Numbered from the stretch's first letter, positions 10,547 through 21,740 are shown. The stretch is 23,441 nt of DNA from Heterotrichella gracilis (GCA_032358255.1 JAULBX010029170.1:1-23441), one strand, 5' to 3'. The notes: a model not told the origin generated them from the letters alone. Numbers and translations are program-made.

Positions 10547-11984
10547 GTTGCATCACTTTTATGCACACTGGGATGTCTCACCAGGAAGTGGTGTGCAGTG
10601 GCATGCCGGTCAAGTTGCTTTTGCTAATAAATGGCCTATTTTGGATTGGCCCGGATTTGCGCCAATCGGATCGATTTGGCCAATCCAAAGGGGGTTTTGA
10701 GGGTCGAAATGTCTCGAGTGTTGAGTTGTGATTTCTATTTATGTTTCAATGCCATTGATTCAGTTTTGCGAAATGCCTATGCCAGTCTCTAAATTAATTC
10801 ACACTAAGACGATACGTAGCCCTGCCGGGGATTGTGGTTGGTGGTGCAGACCTGCTGCAATTAGCACTTGTTTTGAGAAATAATGTTGCACAGCTCAGCA
10901 TCTCAACCCCGGTCGGTAGTTATCTAAACCATTACAATACAAGTTTGCGTCGATCTATAGCATTTTCAGTGCTTTTCAAAGGTTGAACCATTGCAGCGGT
11001 TTGGGGCAAGGGCATGCGTATCACTAATTTGGAAGCCCGGTTATACTTGCAAGCTGGGGATACAGTAATTATGGGTATTATTGCTACTAATTTACACCGT
11101 TGGCGTCTGTTTTCTTTTCTTTGTATTTTGGTGGCCCAGCCCGAGGGTGGACTCCACTGAGTGCAATGCGCAGTGTCCATGGATGCATCCCCCCCATACA
11201 CATGGAAAGAAAGAGGCTTTCCTGATGACAGCTGTCTGAACACGGTAAGGGGGTTGATCTGCCAAAACGATGCAGGTAATCAACAGTCTGTCATAGAGTG
11301 CATACAGGATGCAAGATGGTGCACAGTCACGAAAAAACACACTGCGGATGGTTTTGTGCTCAGGCTACACAATCGCATATAAGTCACTGGGTTGGTCTGT
11401 GAACGCACACTGCTTACAAGGCATTCTAGCAGCATACCGCAAAAAAGCACTGGGTTACACAAGACAGTACTGTACTGTTGGTATGGTTTCAAGTGTGTTT
11501 CCCTTGAAGCCTGATTTGCTTGCGGCCCAGGCTGGTTGCTGCTCATGTTGTTATAAAGCGGTAACAAGTCGGCATGCCTACGCAATCGTGTTGTAAAAAG
11601 CGTCAAAAGCGTTAACATTATTATAACGTTCTAGAGCTGTGACAGCTTCTACGCAGCTGCATAGGCTGACGTGGCGCAACGAGGTTGCGAGTTATGGCGG
11701 TTCTGCATCGTCCATACAATATGCAGCGAGCAGTTTAAACCTCTCGTGGTGCAACGAGGTTTTACTATTGGTACCTGGCACCAGCATCAGCACCCTTATC
11801 CCTGGTTCACTTCGCGTTCAAACGCACAACCGGCTATTAGGACTGACAAGGGTTCCGTCCTCTTTCAAGGAGAAGGAGTAAACCCCTGCTGGGATGATTT
11901 CCTTGCATGCATGCATACATGCATGCATTGGCTAGCTAGAGGAATATCAACGGATACACAACGAGGCAACTCCTGTTGGACCGC
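10547..11984. other. Intergenic region between genes A and B
   Basis: Contains the gene A 3' end and the gene B upstream region. AATAAA occurs at 10626-10631, about 80 nt after the gene A stop, and the first TGTAA is at about 11591. From about 10760 it is homologous to 190-954. A TGCA-rich run lies near 11905-11927. Position 11245-11275 is a 31-nt GT...AG segment missing from the other unit. No gene supported. Confidence 0.5.
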
Positions 11985-12047
11985 ATGGCACTCGACACGG
12001 CGCAGGTATCACGGAACTTGGGTGAAGTTGGTCATGTCGTCAGTTGA
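11985..12047 (+). promoter_or_regulatory. Conserved upstream ORF before gene B (20 codons)
   Basis: Counterpart of the gene A upstream ORF: it starts MALDTAQVSR, diverges, then ends in V-V-S and TGA at 12045-12047, 24 nt before the gene B ATG. Here it does not overlap the main ORF, so reinitiation at 12072 would be possible. The surrounding block (about 11980-12013, matching 950-984) is the best conserved non-exonic stretch upstream of the two genes. Confidence 0.5.
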
Positions 12048-12071
12048 CTCCACCGCACACGTGAACGCTGA

Positions 12072-12791
12072 ATGGCGTGGACAGTGCCCTCAGCGCGGTT
12101 GCTGCTCGTGCTCTGCAACCTGGTAAGCCTGCAGTGAAGACTGTTCACAAATTACTAGTATGCTGGAGACTGACACCTGCTGCACAGATCCAGTTACCAC
12201 GAATGGCCTTTGCCCTTTTGAACGTATTTTGCACGCATCCTGTACCATGGACTGTACCAACGCGTTGCAACGTACACGTGTGCAGCAAATTGCACCATAA
12301 CGAAACGAGTGAGTCATCTCTACCCTTGCCATGTCCTAAACGTTGCTTTGCATCTTGTCCCGACTGCTGCGTGCAGTGCACACTCAACCTTTGTCCACTG
12401 TGCTATGACTGCTCCCCCGTGATGCACTTCCTCTCAATACCACGTGCAGCCTTGGTATCCTGTGGTAGTCCGGTCAGGCTTAAACTGACTTGGCATGCCA
12501 TCACACTTGCACCCAGACGCACTCACAATTGCACTCAGCATTCCGGCGCCATCACGCCCACCCATCTGTCCACATGCACACATGTCACGATGCCGATGCA
12601 ATGCCGGCAACGGCGGTGAGCCACTCTGATCAGGCATACCTGCGCATAAATGTAATCATGCATGGTCACCTATCACCACAACCAACACTTCCTCTTGCTG
12701 CAGTGGCTGCTTAAAAATGCTGCCGCTGTCCGTGGGGCCCCCTCCACACCGCCCCCGCCATTCCCGCCTGCTTTCACACTGCAAACTGCAG
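12072..12791 (+). other. Gene B exons 1-2: signal peptide and Pro-rich start
   Basis: Exon 1 (12072-12122) and exon 2 (12704-12791) join in phase 0. MAWTVPSAR is followed by the hydrophobic run [11 protein letters not shown] and then KNAAA, a likely signal peptidase site after the alanines. A short Pro-rich stretch (TPPPPFPP) leads into the first Cys module. This is a more conventional signal peptide than gene A's. Confidence 0.8.
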
Positions 12792-15700
12792 GTATGCGGC
12801 GACTTCACCCCTGCGTGCAAGGTGTCATCATGATGCTCCCATTGCCTGGTGTGTCAAAACCCTGTGCTGGTCAGCCCGCGTTCCCTGCCTTGACAGTGCA
12901 TGGGCAACACATATGCAGCAAATTTATATGTGTTGGTTCTGTGCGCAGGCCATGTAGTCGCTGAGCCCACCATCACTGCTGGAGGCTGCTCTTGCACCTC
13001 TACTGCGTGGCCCTCTAGTGGACAGCCAGGCGTGTACTTCCGTTCGCCCTACAAGGGATGCTATGTGCCGTCCCCCGATGTCAATCTGCCCGCCTGCATT
13101 GTTGACCCTGCTACCTGCCGTGACCTGCCGCCCATCACCACGACTCAGGGATTCGCTTTTGACTATTGCCTCGGTGAGAAAGTGCTGGCAGCTTCTTGGC
13201 GGATGTGTACCTCGTTGGTATAGGCAAAGTGCGAATGGGCCTGCACCTTGGGGCCATTGGTAATGGGTCTGTGATCAGGATGCACCCAAACCTGCACTTG
13301 AATGGGAAGTTTCTGTCTCATGTCCCGCAACAGTTCTTCTGCCAAAAGACCCTTTTTCCCTACCAAATGCTCATTTAATGGCCTTTGGACAACGAGTTCC
13401 CTGGGATGATCGAGTTGCACTTGGCTGTGCAGACAGCAAGGCGCCCACCACCCAGGCTGGCTGTCAGTGCAAGCTGGCATACGAGATCAAGGATGCCAGT
13501 GGCTCATCCTTCCAAAGCTATGGCGGGTGCTCCATTACCAGTGATGGAGGGAACCGAGCGGGCGTGGCATGGTGCCCAATCGTGAACGGCACCTGCAAAA
13601 GCGAGCCTGCGGGGGTTGATTACGACTTGTGCACAGGTACGCACATACACTACATTGATATAGAGCGCTGCTCACTGTGGTTGTCAGCATGGTGACTAGA
13701 TGCTCTGCTCACATTGCGCGTATGTGAGCCTGTCTTGTCAAAGTGTCCTGGACAATGGATGCCATGTGATGGGTCGCAAAGACAAGGCATTTGTACCACA
13801 GCATTTGGGCCCTCACTGGCAGCAGGAATGATGTTGCATTGACTTCATGTCTGCACCTGTTTAACTGCATGTAAGTAGCAAACTCACGAAACCCAGACCA
13901 ATAAGGTGCACCCCTACTGAACACCCAAACCCCTCATCGGCCAGAAGTCTGCTGCCAATTCTATAATTCACCAGAAACTAATCCTTTTCACATAGGCAAC
14001 CTTCTTTTAATATACTTTTGGTTTACAACAAGATAACATACGGTAGTTTGTCAAAGAATCCGCTAAATAAATAATCCACCGCCACGCTGCACAACCCACC
14101 CTCTCTATTGCTATGCAGGATCTCCTGTTATTGTCAACATGGAGCTGCTGGCTTTGCCTTCCTCTCAGACAGGATTACCAGCACAGCTTGCAAGCTTCAG
14201 TGTGCCCATCTACTGGGATCCTACCCAGAGCATGGTGCTCCACCGCCTGAATCACACTGGGAATGTGAGCAGCAGCTGTCTCCTTTAGGGTGTAAAATTT
14301 AGGGTTTTCAGCCCCCATGGAATTTGTCTAGCCACGTGTAAATCACAGAAGTTCTTCAGGGATGCATGCATTCCCATGCCCGCACTGGTTATCACACACC
14401 AATTACCATTGATGAGCCTTATAACAGCTGAATGTTTAGTTTTCTGAGTACATACATGGGTATGCAGGCCTGTGATGTGTCTGTGCGTTCATTACTGGTG
14501 CCACATGCACTCACATGCACAGGTCACATATAGAATGCAACTCACATGTCTCCTAATTCCAGGACCAGTCAGACTACAGCTGTGTGATGTAACTTGTCAC
14601 CTTGCAAGAGGAAACCCTGAACCCTTCTAGTTTTGCAAATAGCTAATTACCATGCCCAGCTGCATGTTGCAACCAATCCCTCTTTCTGCCCCAGGAGCAT
14701 GGTATACAGCCACATTATGCCTCTCGTTGTGCTGCTAATCCCTCCCCTGCATATGCCTGCAGCCTGCCCTCTTGGAGGCGACAAGGGGTGAGAACATTAC
14801 GTTCCAATGCGGGGAGGTGGACACGCGGCTATGCCAGTACATGGTGGGGAAGGACAACCTTGCAGTGCTGGCGCTAGGCAGCTTCACCAACTACACAAAC
14901 ACTTTTGAGACCACCACAGCGGCTAATTTCTCCAGCTGCATTGATGGGGAGGCCTGCAGCCTGGGGTCCCCGGACATGGTGTACGGGAGCCAGTTCATTG
15001 GCAATGCTGGGCAGGAGCTGGTGTACGTGCGCGATGGTTCAGCAAGTGAGTGGCTGGCATACGCATGATGAAGTGGGTCGGGTTGATAAATGTGAAATCA
15101 TCAATTGGCTGTTGTTGTGCATCTGCCCCTGCCTGCTAAGGACACAGGGTCTGTGCTGTGCACGGTGAGCATGTGGCTCCTTGAATACCAATCAATAGCA
15201 ATACTAGTTTGGTACATGGGTTCCAGCAAAATACAAAACCTTACTTGTTTTGTAGTATTACAGACGAGCAATCTGCCTAATGTTTTTTGCGCCAGCCAGC
15301 CGGCATCCCTGTTATGGCATTGCTTATGCCGTGGTTGCATCCAAAGGTGAGGGCACCAAGGTTCCGTGTGAAAACAAGGCCGCCCCCATGTACATGTGTT
15401 CCTGTTCTCTCGTGGATAACAGTATTGTAAACAAATGGCCCCAAGTGTTACTGCCATCTCATGATAACCATGCCATAGTCACAGAGTAATCATTGTGATG
15501 AACGATTGCATGATTACATGATTATTGTCGCTGTAATCGATGCCCGTGTCGTGCATCAAATTGCAAGATCGCTGTGTGCGTCCACCCAGCTACGTTATGG
15601 CCATGGAAGTTTAAAATTGAGGGCTTATCGTTTGCTTACAGGGTTTAGGGTTCCCACATGCTGGCACTGTGCTTGACTCATCTCAACCTGTGTGCAGGGC

Positions 15701-18700
15701 CTACAGTGGGCTGCAGCATCACGCTATGCCCTTTAGCCGGGATAAGTGGCGCAAGTGACCAGGACCTGGCGCAAGTGTGCGCAGGACCCTATGTAGGGTT
15801 TTGGGTGGATGGCACTCCGCCTGTGGATATGCTGGTGGACGTGGGACACACGGTGCGGGACCCATGCAGCATTAGTTAGTACCCCTTGTGACAGTTGTCT
15901 TGATTTGAAGAAGAAGCTGATCTGTCGAGTTAGAAGGCAAAATAGCCCACCAATCTTGTGAGCAAGTCGCATGTTTGACATGGATAGTACTGTTTTACCT
16001 CGATTACATTTCAATACCTCAATATTGTATTTTTTTTGTTGAAGTTCCATATGATCCAGTAGTACACATAGATAAAGCTGCATTTCTCCACCGCTTGTGC
16101 CCACGGTGTCCGCCTCAGCAGGGGCCATGTATCAGTATATTTTGGGAAAACACCAGTAGCCAGTGCACTGTACCATTTAGCGGCAGGCTGCCCTGCAGCA
16201 TTTCGCAAGTTGCAATTGAAGGCTCTAATGCTGCGTGGACTGCCACCCATCACTCCCTGCTTCAGACCAGCAGATCAGCTCTAGTGCTTGCCATACAGGG
16301 CACCCTTGCAGGGTCATTTTGGGTGGCACCAAGCCCCAGATCCCGCAAAATGTCACAGACCATGTTTGTGCTGAGGTCGGACAGATTATGATCTGATCCA
16401 ATTTTAGTTTCTTTTTGGTGGCAGGGAGTGATCAGTGTCCACACATCATGGCTCATAAGAATGCTGGAATTGGGGCAAATTGGGGGTCTAATCTACCACA
16501 GTGAGCCCTTTTTCTCACACTCCTTGCTAGACCACCTTCTTGCCGCCTATGCAATCAATTAATTATTAATTAAATGTGGTTTCAATGCAGGCGATCAATG
16601 GCTCCATCCTTTCCTTCAAGGTGGAGTGTGACTGCACAAACGTGCCAGACTGCGCGGCCGCCACACGCGAAACAATGATCAATTTCCACAGCACATTGTG
16701 GAATGACACGGGGGTTGCCATACAGCCCATCTTTACTGCCGGCATGACCCCGGCAGCCAAGACCAAGTGCGTGGATAGCAAATGTGTCCTCTATGTGGAC
16801 TTGCCCCCACCGGTCATCGGGGAAGCGGTAGCCACCATATCGTTGATCATCAAGGGGGTGTACAATAAAGGTGAGGGAATGAAGAGGGGATGTACTTCTC
16901 TTTAAAAGAAAGCGCACCCAACTTGGTGATACACACTTTGCCCTCCGGCAACATGAGCGAGTCAATTCTTATGTAAGGCAGGGGGCCTTGAGTGATACTG
17001 TACATGGAAATGCTTGAGCCGTGGCTCTTGCTCACCAGTCTGACCGGGCATGCTGTCCTCCCCTTTTGAATGCAGTGAACAAGGTGGTTGCTCCCCCCTC
17101 GCCTCCTCCATCACCACCACTGCCACCTGCCTCTACACCTCCGCCGGTGCCCACAATATGGAACGGTACGGCCGACTCCCCACCCTAGGGTTTTATAATT
17201 ACACACCCCTTCACACATGCCACCCGTTTAACCTAGATGTCCCACTCCATTACGTTGCCTGGGATTGGGCATCTGGTATAAAGCATGGCGATTTGTTCAC
17301 AGCCTGAAGTAATCAGCTTGTCGGCTGTATTCCAACGTTTTGGCAGTTTTTCAGAACCCCAAGCAAACCCTCCTTGTGTGCTGCACAGCCTCCTCTGGTG
17401 AGGGCATGGGTGCAGGTGCATATGTGGGGATTGTGGTGGGTGGGCTGGCTGTGCTTGCCATCCTGGGAGGGCTGATGTGGCACAGGCGGAGAAAGGTGCG
17501 GGCGTTTGCATGCACTTAGTGTATGATACAATGCGCACACACCCTGCGTGTTCTGCCCTTTTAATTAAAAAGGGCCTGGCACAACATCTGGGAGGGAGTG
17601 CATGATTGCCAGAGTTGGACTGACGTGGCGCAATGGGGATGTCACATGGGTTATTCAGGCATGGAATGGCAATGCAAGTGGGTTCCATGCCATGCGGTAT
17701 GCGTGTGGGAGCCATGCCCTCAACCATTTGTGGGGTTGAGGGTTGAGGGTGCCTCTGACCATCGGGCAATATGCATTTGCTCCCGTGGACACAGTGTAAT
17801 CTTGCTTGAGAGCGGGAATGCATGTTACATTCATGTACACAGTGTAAGCAGCTGCTTCCTCTTAGAGGTTTGTCCACAAGCTTCTGCCCACCACCCCCAA
17901 GCCTGAATGACTAACCCTGGTGCACCTCAAAGTACACCACACCGCCAGGCACATTCGGATGGGCCGCTCGTCAATGATTGGTCCTCAATGGGCTTTTAAC
18001 ACCTACAGTGTAAAAATATACTTTTCTTCACACCTCTGTAAAGTATTAACTTACCTTAATAGCTTTATTCTCATCATAGATACCAATAAGATGACTGAGA
18101 GGGTGGGGTGGAGTGTGGGTGGGTAAATGAGGAGTCTACACACATGCACTATTTTGAACCACCAATTCGGAGGAAACCAATCATCCGACCCACCTGTGTG
18201 TGACCTCCTAGCTGGCACTTCTACACCCTGAACCCTAAACCCTAAACCAGTAACCCCACAGGCGCAGTCTTCTGACGATGCCAAGGTGGATGCAGAGGGC
18301 CAGGCGCATAATAAGGCAATGTCACAAACCCTTAATCCTGAACTCTAAACCAGTAACACCCACAGGCGCAGGCAGCACTGCAGTCTACTGAAGATGCCAA
18401 GGCGGATGCAGAGGGTCAGGCTTTAGACAAGGAAATGTCGAGAATTAGCCGTCTGAACTTCAGCTTCAAGCAGTACAACTGGAGCATCCAGGAAGACGAG
18501 ATTGAGTTTGTGAAGGGGCCTGATGGGGAGGACGTGCTGCTTGGTGCGGGAGCTTATGGCCAGGTGGGGTTGGTGTGAAACCCTAGCGAGGGTGTTGGGT
18601 GGGCAGGCTTCAGCAGAGATTTAGGGTTTAGGGTTAAGGACTAAAAAGCTCAAGATTCTTTGCAGTTAATGGGTGCCTGAGTAGACTTTTTGCCCTGGCG

Positions 18701-21700
18701 TTTGTGATTATAATGGCTCCAGAATTGGTGGGAGTTTGCATGTATACCTCGTGCAAGCAGTGGAAGGGTCAATTGCCATCTGGTTGGACTGCTCGAGCGC
18801 ATGTGTATGTTGCAAGAAGTGGAGTGCAATGTTGTCATTGTTTTTTAATATGGGGGAATGATCTTCATTAAGGTGTAATGAATGACTGCACACAGAATTT
18901 ATCTGTCATCTCAAGTCATACATGCTGACCCAAACCCTCCAGCCCACAAGGTGCTGCTGGAGTCCTATTCCAACCATAGATAAGCGCTGTTAAGCCCTCA
19001 ATTCATCCCTAACTCTACCTGAGTCCTCCAGGTGTACAAGGCGCTGTGGTGCGAGACCACCTACATCGCGGTGAAGATCATCAACTCATCGCTGGTGACA
19101 AATGAGGGTGACCACAAGAACATTGTCAAGGAGGTGACCATCCTCAAGAGCTGCAGGAGCCCATACATAGTGCAGGTAAGAGCTGATGCACACACCTGGG
19201 TTGTATGGTTTAGGGTCTGCAAGGAAGGATACACGGCTGCGTGTGTGCACTGTAGCTTAAATTTTCACTTTTGGATGAAGTTAAAGCAATGTGCACGATA
19301 AAAAATACCTTTGCAAATTGGAACTCCATCCTCAAGAGCTGCAGGGGCCCATACATTGTGCAGGTGTGAGCTGCGCGTGTGTGCACTTGCATATATATAC
19401 TTATGTATATGTCCCCCTATGTAAGGCTTCCAGCTGCAACGTCGCTTGCGGGTGCTCTAGGAAAAGCAGACCGTTGCTGTGCCTCACCAGGTTTCCGGCT
19501 GCACTCCTCTCTCCATTTCTATTAGATTATTATTGTTTGCAGTTAAATGATATTTTTACTCGCCCTGCATCTGCATTTCTCTATCAGGGCACACATGCTG
19601 GGGACATGCTCATTGGCATCAGCTGGTTCAAGCATCCCTCCTCCCAAGTTTAGCTAGGAAGTCTTGTATCACTCGGCAAAGCAGTTGTTTTTCTAGCAGC
19701 TCAATCTACTGGTGAACCTGCAACTCCCTTGTCCGCAGTTCCTGGGTGCATGCATCCGCCCCAACCAGACCCTCATCATCATGGAGCTCATGGCCGGGGG
19801 CAGCCTGCACACCGCGGTGGGCAGCGGAGTAATGAAATGGTACACAAGGTAATCGCACGCTAATCAGGGGGACAGCTCAGACCCACACCACAGTGGATTC
19901 TACCTTGTATCCCCTGCAACCAAGCAGGGCCTGTGTGCAGTTTACTGTTTTCAACGCACCTGCTGCCGTGCTTGATGCAATGCTGCTGCGTCCTGGGGAA
20001 CGCAGCAATCATGGCTGTCGTTGCCACCCTTGTAGTGCCGCGCGGCTAAAAATGAAAGGAAAATAATGCCAGTATGCACCGCACAGCCATGACTGACCAA
20101 TGTGCATGTCTCCCCTTGCGTGCAGGGGATACAAGGTTGCCATGGATGTTGCGCAGGGCATCCACTACCTGCACCAGCGAAATGTCATCCACCTGGACAT
20201 CAAGACAGCAAACATACTCCTCACTTCACAGGTGGGTGTATTTATTGGTTGCATATATTCCCTCCAACAGCAGGTGGTTCTGTACACATCACAGGTGGGT
20301 AAGTTAGTTGGTTGCATATATTCCCGCCAACAGCAGGTGATTCTGACACACATCACAGGTGGGGGGAGGGAGCCCCAGGTGTTGTTGGGCACAGCCAGGC
20401 ATGGTGGCACAATATGGGGTGGGTTGCTCCAAAGGGTATGGCATTGTCCTGATGACCCATGCATGCAGGGCGGCGCCAAGGTTGCGGACGTGCGCGTGGC
20501 CCAGATCCTGCAGCAGACCAAAACTCTATTTGTAAAGGGACAAAAAGGCTTGTGCAATTCATAATGTACGCTCAATCGCAGTGTGCATGTGCATGCACCC
20601 TGGGACTTTACCACAGCAACATGCACATGTACACGCCCCCCTGTAGCGTGACGGCTGTTGGCCGCGGCGTGCAGGGCGGCGCAAAGGTGGCAGATGTGGG
20701 TGTGGCCCAGATTCTGCAGCAGACAAACGCGCAGTCAGGGGCGCAGATGAAGGGCACGTGGGCGTACATGGCGCCAGAGGTCATCACTGGTAAGGCTTTG
20801 TAGCTGCCCTGGCCAAGGGGTCATGCCATCTTTCCTCAGGGTTTTCCCTCCCTTCTGCAGACGATGGTTTTGTATGTTTGTTTGTCCTTTTCATCCACGT
20901 GTTTTTGGCTGGTTTCACAGGTTCCCCTTCCTTGTGTAGGCCCCACCATTACCACCAAGGCTGACGTGTACAGCTACGGCATCGTGCTGTGGGAGATTTG
21001 CACGGGGGACCGGCCGCAGAGGAACCAGATGCGATCCGTAGTGTAAGGGGCTAACCATTTACCCTAAGGGTTTGTCTACATGCGCTGCCATGCACACCGT
21101 TGCAGTTGGTGGCAATGGCTAGCCTGCCATCCATATATGTGGATGTTGCATCTGTTGGTGATTGAATCATTGAAGATCCATTATCTAATATTGGATAATA
21201 ATTGCTGGGATGGGGGAGTTCCCCGCAATCCAGCCCTAGTAGCCTGCACCTGACATAGGCCCAGTGACTGCGCTTGCACTTTGGTGGTGGTATAGGGTTT
21301 AGGGTTTTGCCTACATCTGCCCACAAACTAGCATAAAGGCCACCAAGTGGTGTGTGTGGAGGCATGCCATTCCATCCCCTGTATCTTCGTCACATGTACC
21401 CTTCCACCCCCTGACCCTAAACCCTAACCCTTGCAGGGTACCCGGCGAGTGTCCCCAGGGCATCGCAGACCTCATCCAGGAGTGCACTGCTTGTGACGCG
21501 GCTGACCGGCCCAACATGCAGAACGCCATAGAGACGCTGCGCCTGGCTCACAAGGAAGAGGGGTCAAGAAAGGGGCGCAAGCAGCACTGCTCGCTGCCTG
21601 AAATATTGGAGCGGCCTGTGGTTCCAGCGTTAATGCGGGACCAGTGGCACAAAACGGCGCCGGTGGTAAATAGGGAGGTGGAGGTGGTTGCAGGAGGCCC

Positions 21701-21740
21701 CTCCACCTCCACACATCCTGATCCCCACCCCAAGGAGTGA
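12072..21740 (+). CDS. Gene B: receptor-like TKL protein kinase (17 exons), tandem paralogue of A
   Basis: Proposed receptor kinase of 902 residues. Exons: 12072-12122, 12704-12791, 12949-13173, 13433-13636, 14119-14264, 14763-15045, 15698-15852, 16591-16870, 17076-17165, 17389-17495, 18366-18563, 19032-19175, 19739-19848, 20126-20231, 20675-20789, 20940-21042, 21437-21740. All introns are GT-AG. The sum of 2709 nt is divisible by three. Thirteen of 17 exons have exactly the same length as in gene A and all phases match; the first, ninth, eleventh and last differ. Kinase residues seen: Gly loop 603-608, Lys624, Glu643, HLD with Asp718, Asn723, DVG 736-738, APE 762-764, Arg826. TM is ~518-538. 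The start gives [17 protein letters not shown], a good signal-peptide opening. Introns 10, 12 and 14 carry partial exon copies. Conservation of frame over 17 exons in two diverged copies argues that both genes are, or recently were, functional. Confidence 0.88.
12949..13636 (+). other. Gene B exons 3-4: two six-cysteine modules
   Basis: Exon 3 (12949-13173) and exon 4 (13433-13636), both phase 1-1, match gene A in length and in all twelve cysteines. Module 1 runs from GGCSC to FDYC, module 2 from AGCQC to YDLC. The two modules resemble each other (x-GC, then a C-IV or C-PIV stretch and a TC), so they probably arose by internal exon duplication older than the gene duplication. Confidence 0.82.
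14119..16870 (+). other. Gene B exons 5-8: unfamiliar membrane-proximal ectodomain
   Basis: Exons 14119-14264, 14763-15045, 15698-15852 and 16591-16870 have exactly the lengths of gene A's. The region keeps [37 protein letters not shown] and the Cys pairs (CDCTNVPDC). Sequons include NHT, NIT, NYT, NFS, NGS and NDT. Many non-cysteine positions differ from gene A, more than in the kinase. Confidence 0.78.
17076..17495 (+). other. Gene B exons 9-10: Pro-rich stalk and transmembrane helix
   Basis: Exon 9 (17076-17165) encodes a Pro-rich stalk two codons longer than in gene A. Exon 10 (17389-17495) gives the helix [20 protein letters not shown] followed by HRRRK. GxxxG-like spacing ([11 protein letters not shown]) could support helix pairing, which is inference. 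Confidence 0.88.
18226..18248 (+). repeat. Telomere-like CCCTAAA run in gene B intron 10
   Basis: CCCTGAACCCTAAACCCTAA precedes the acceptor of the partial exon 11 copy. G-rich versions occur at about 4637-4650, 18620-18636 and 21293-21307. Confidence 0.65.
18262..18323 (+). repeat. Partial copy of exon 11 start in gene B intron 10
   Basis: Preceded by its own acceptor (CCCACAG) and a CCCTAAA-rich tract, it repeats the first ~60 nt of exon 11 with a 12-nt deletion. In frame it reads [15 protein letters not shown] and then reaches TAA at 18346-18348. Splicing here would end the protein just after the membrane helix. Confidence 0.75.
19326..19363 (+). repeat. Partial copy of exon 12 end in gene B intron 12
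   Basis: Repeats the last ~38 nt of exon 12 (CATCCTCAAGAGCTGCAGG...) and its donor (CAG|GTGTGAG). Its CATTGTGCAG resembles gene A rather than the adjacent gene B exon (CATAGTGCAG), so it may be older than the divergence or reflect gene conversion. Confidence 0.7.
20226..20364 (+). repeat. 63-64-bp tandem repeat carrying exon 14 donor
   Basis: Two full copies and a third partial copy begin TCACAGGTGGG at 20226, 20289 and 20353. The first straddles the true exon 14 end, so the donor is present three times. Gene A has one copy of the matching intron start. Confidence 0.8.
20469..20523 (+). repeat. Partial copy of exon 15 start in gene B intron 14
   Basis: Has an acceptor (CATGCAG) and repeats the first ~55 nt of exon 15, but DVG becomes DVR. 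In frame it runs into TAA at 20562-20564. Lies 206 nt before the intact exon 15. Confidence 0.75.
21415..21430 (+). repeat. Telomere-like CCCTAAA run next to exon 17 acceptor (gene B)
   Basis: CCCTAAACCCTAACCC directly precedes TTGCAG of exon 17. It may supply the branch point (CTAAC) and pyrimidine tract. Confidence 0.7.

Larger units (their letters stand above)
10760..21740 (+). repeat. Second unit of ~11-kb direct tandem duplication
   Basis: Matches unit 1 (about 190-10546) in order and orientation: upstream blocks, the upstream ORF, all 17 exons, and parts of several introns. Introns have diverged strongly in length while exons hold frame, so the duplication is not recent. Boundaries are by eye. 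Confidence 0.8.
18366..21740 (+). other. Gene B exons 11-17: kinase domain and tail
   Basis: Same exon plan as gene A. Gly loop [59 protein letters not shown] and RPNM are all present. Exons 14 and 15 each differ from gene A at only three residues. The C-terminal tail is shorter and unrelated beyond about KKGRK/RKGRK, and ends HPDPHPKE. Confidence 0.9.

Noticed and set aside
11671..12126. Longer open frame over gene B exon 1
   Set aside because: Its frame does not join exon 2 in the receptor frame; the ATG at 12072 does, and gives a signal peptide.
17717..17742. CCCTCAACC/GGTTGAGGG hairpin in gene B intron 10
   Set aside because: Nine-bp stem, GC-rich, no second copy in gene A; likely chance or an intron repeat remnant.
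17233..17877. 214-codon open frame on the minus strand
   Set aside because: It lies antisense to the transmembrane exon and introns of gene B, with no recognisable domain and no equivalent conserved as protein in gene A.
20459..20803. 114-codon open frame over exon 15 of gene B
   Set aside because: A different frame over the echo and the true exon; the kinase motifs are in another frame.
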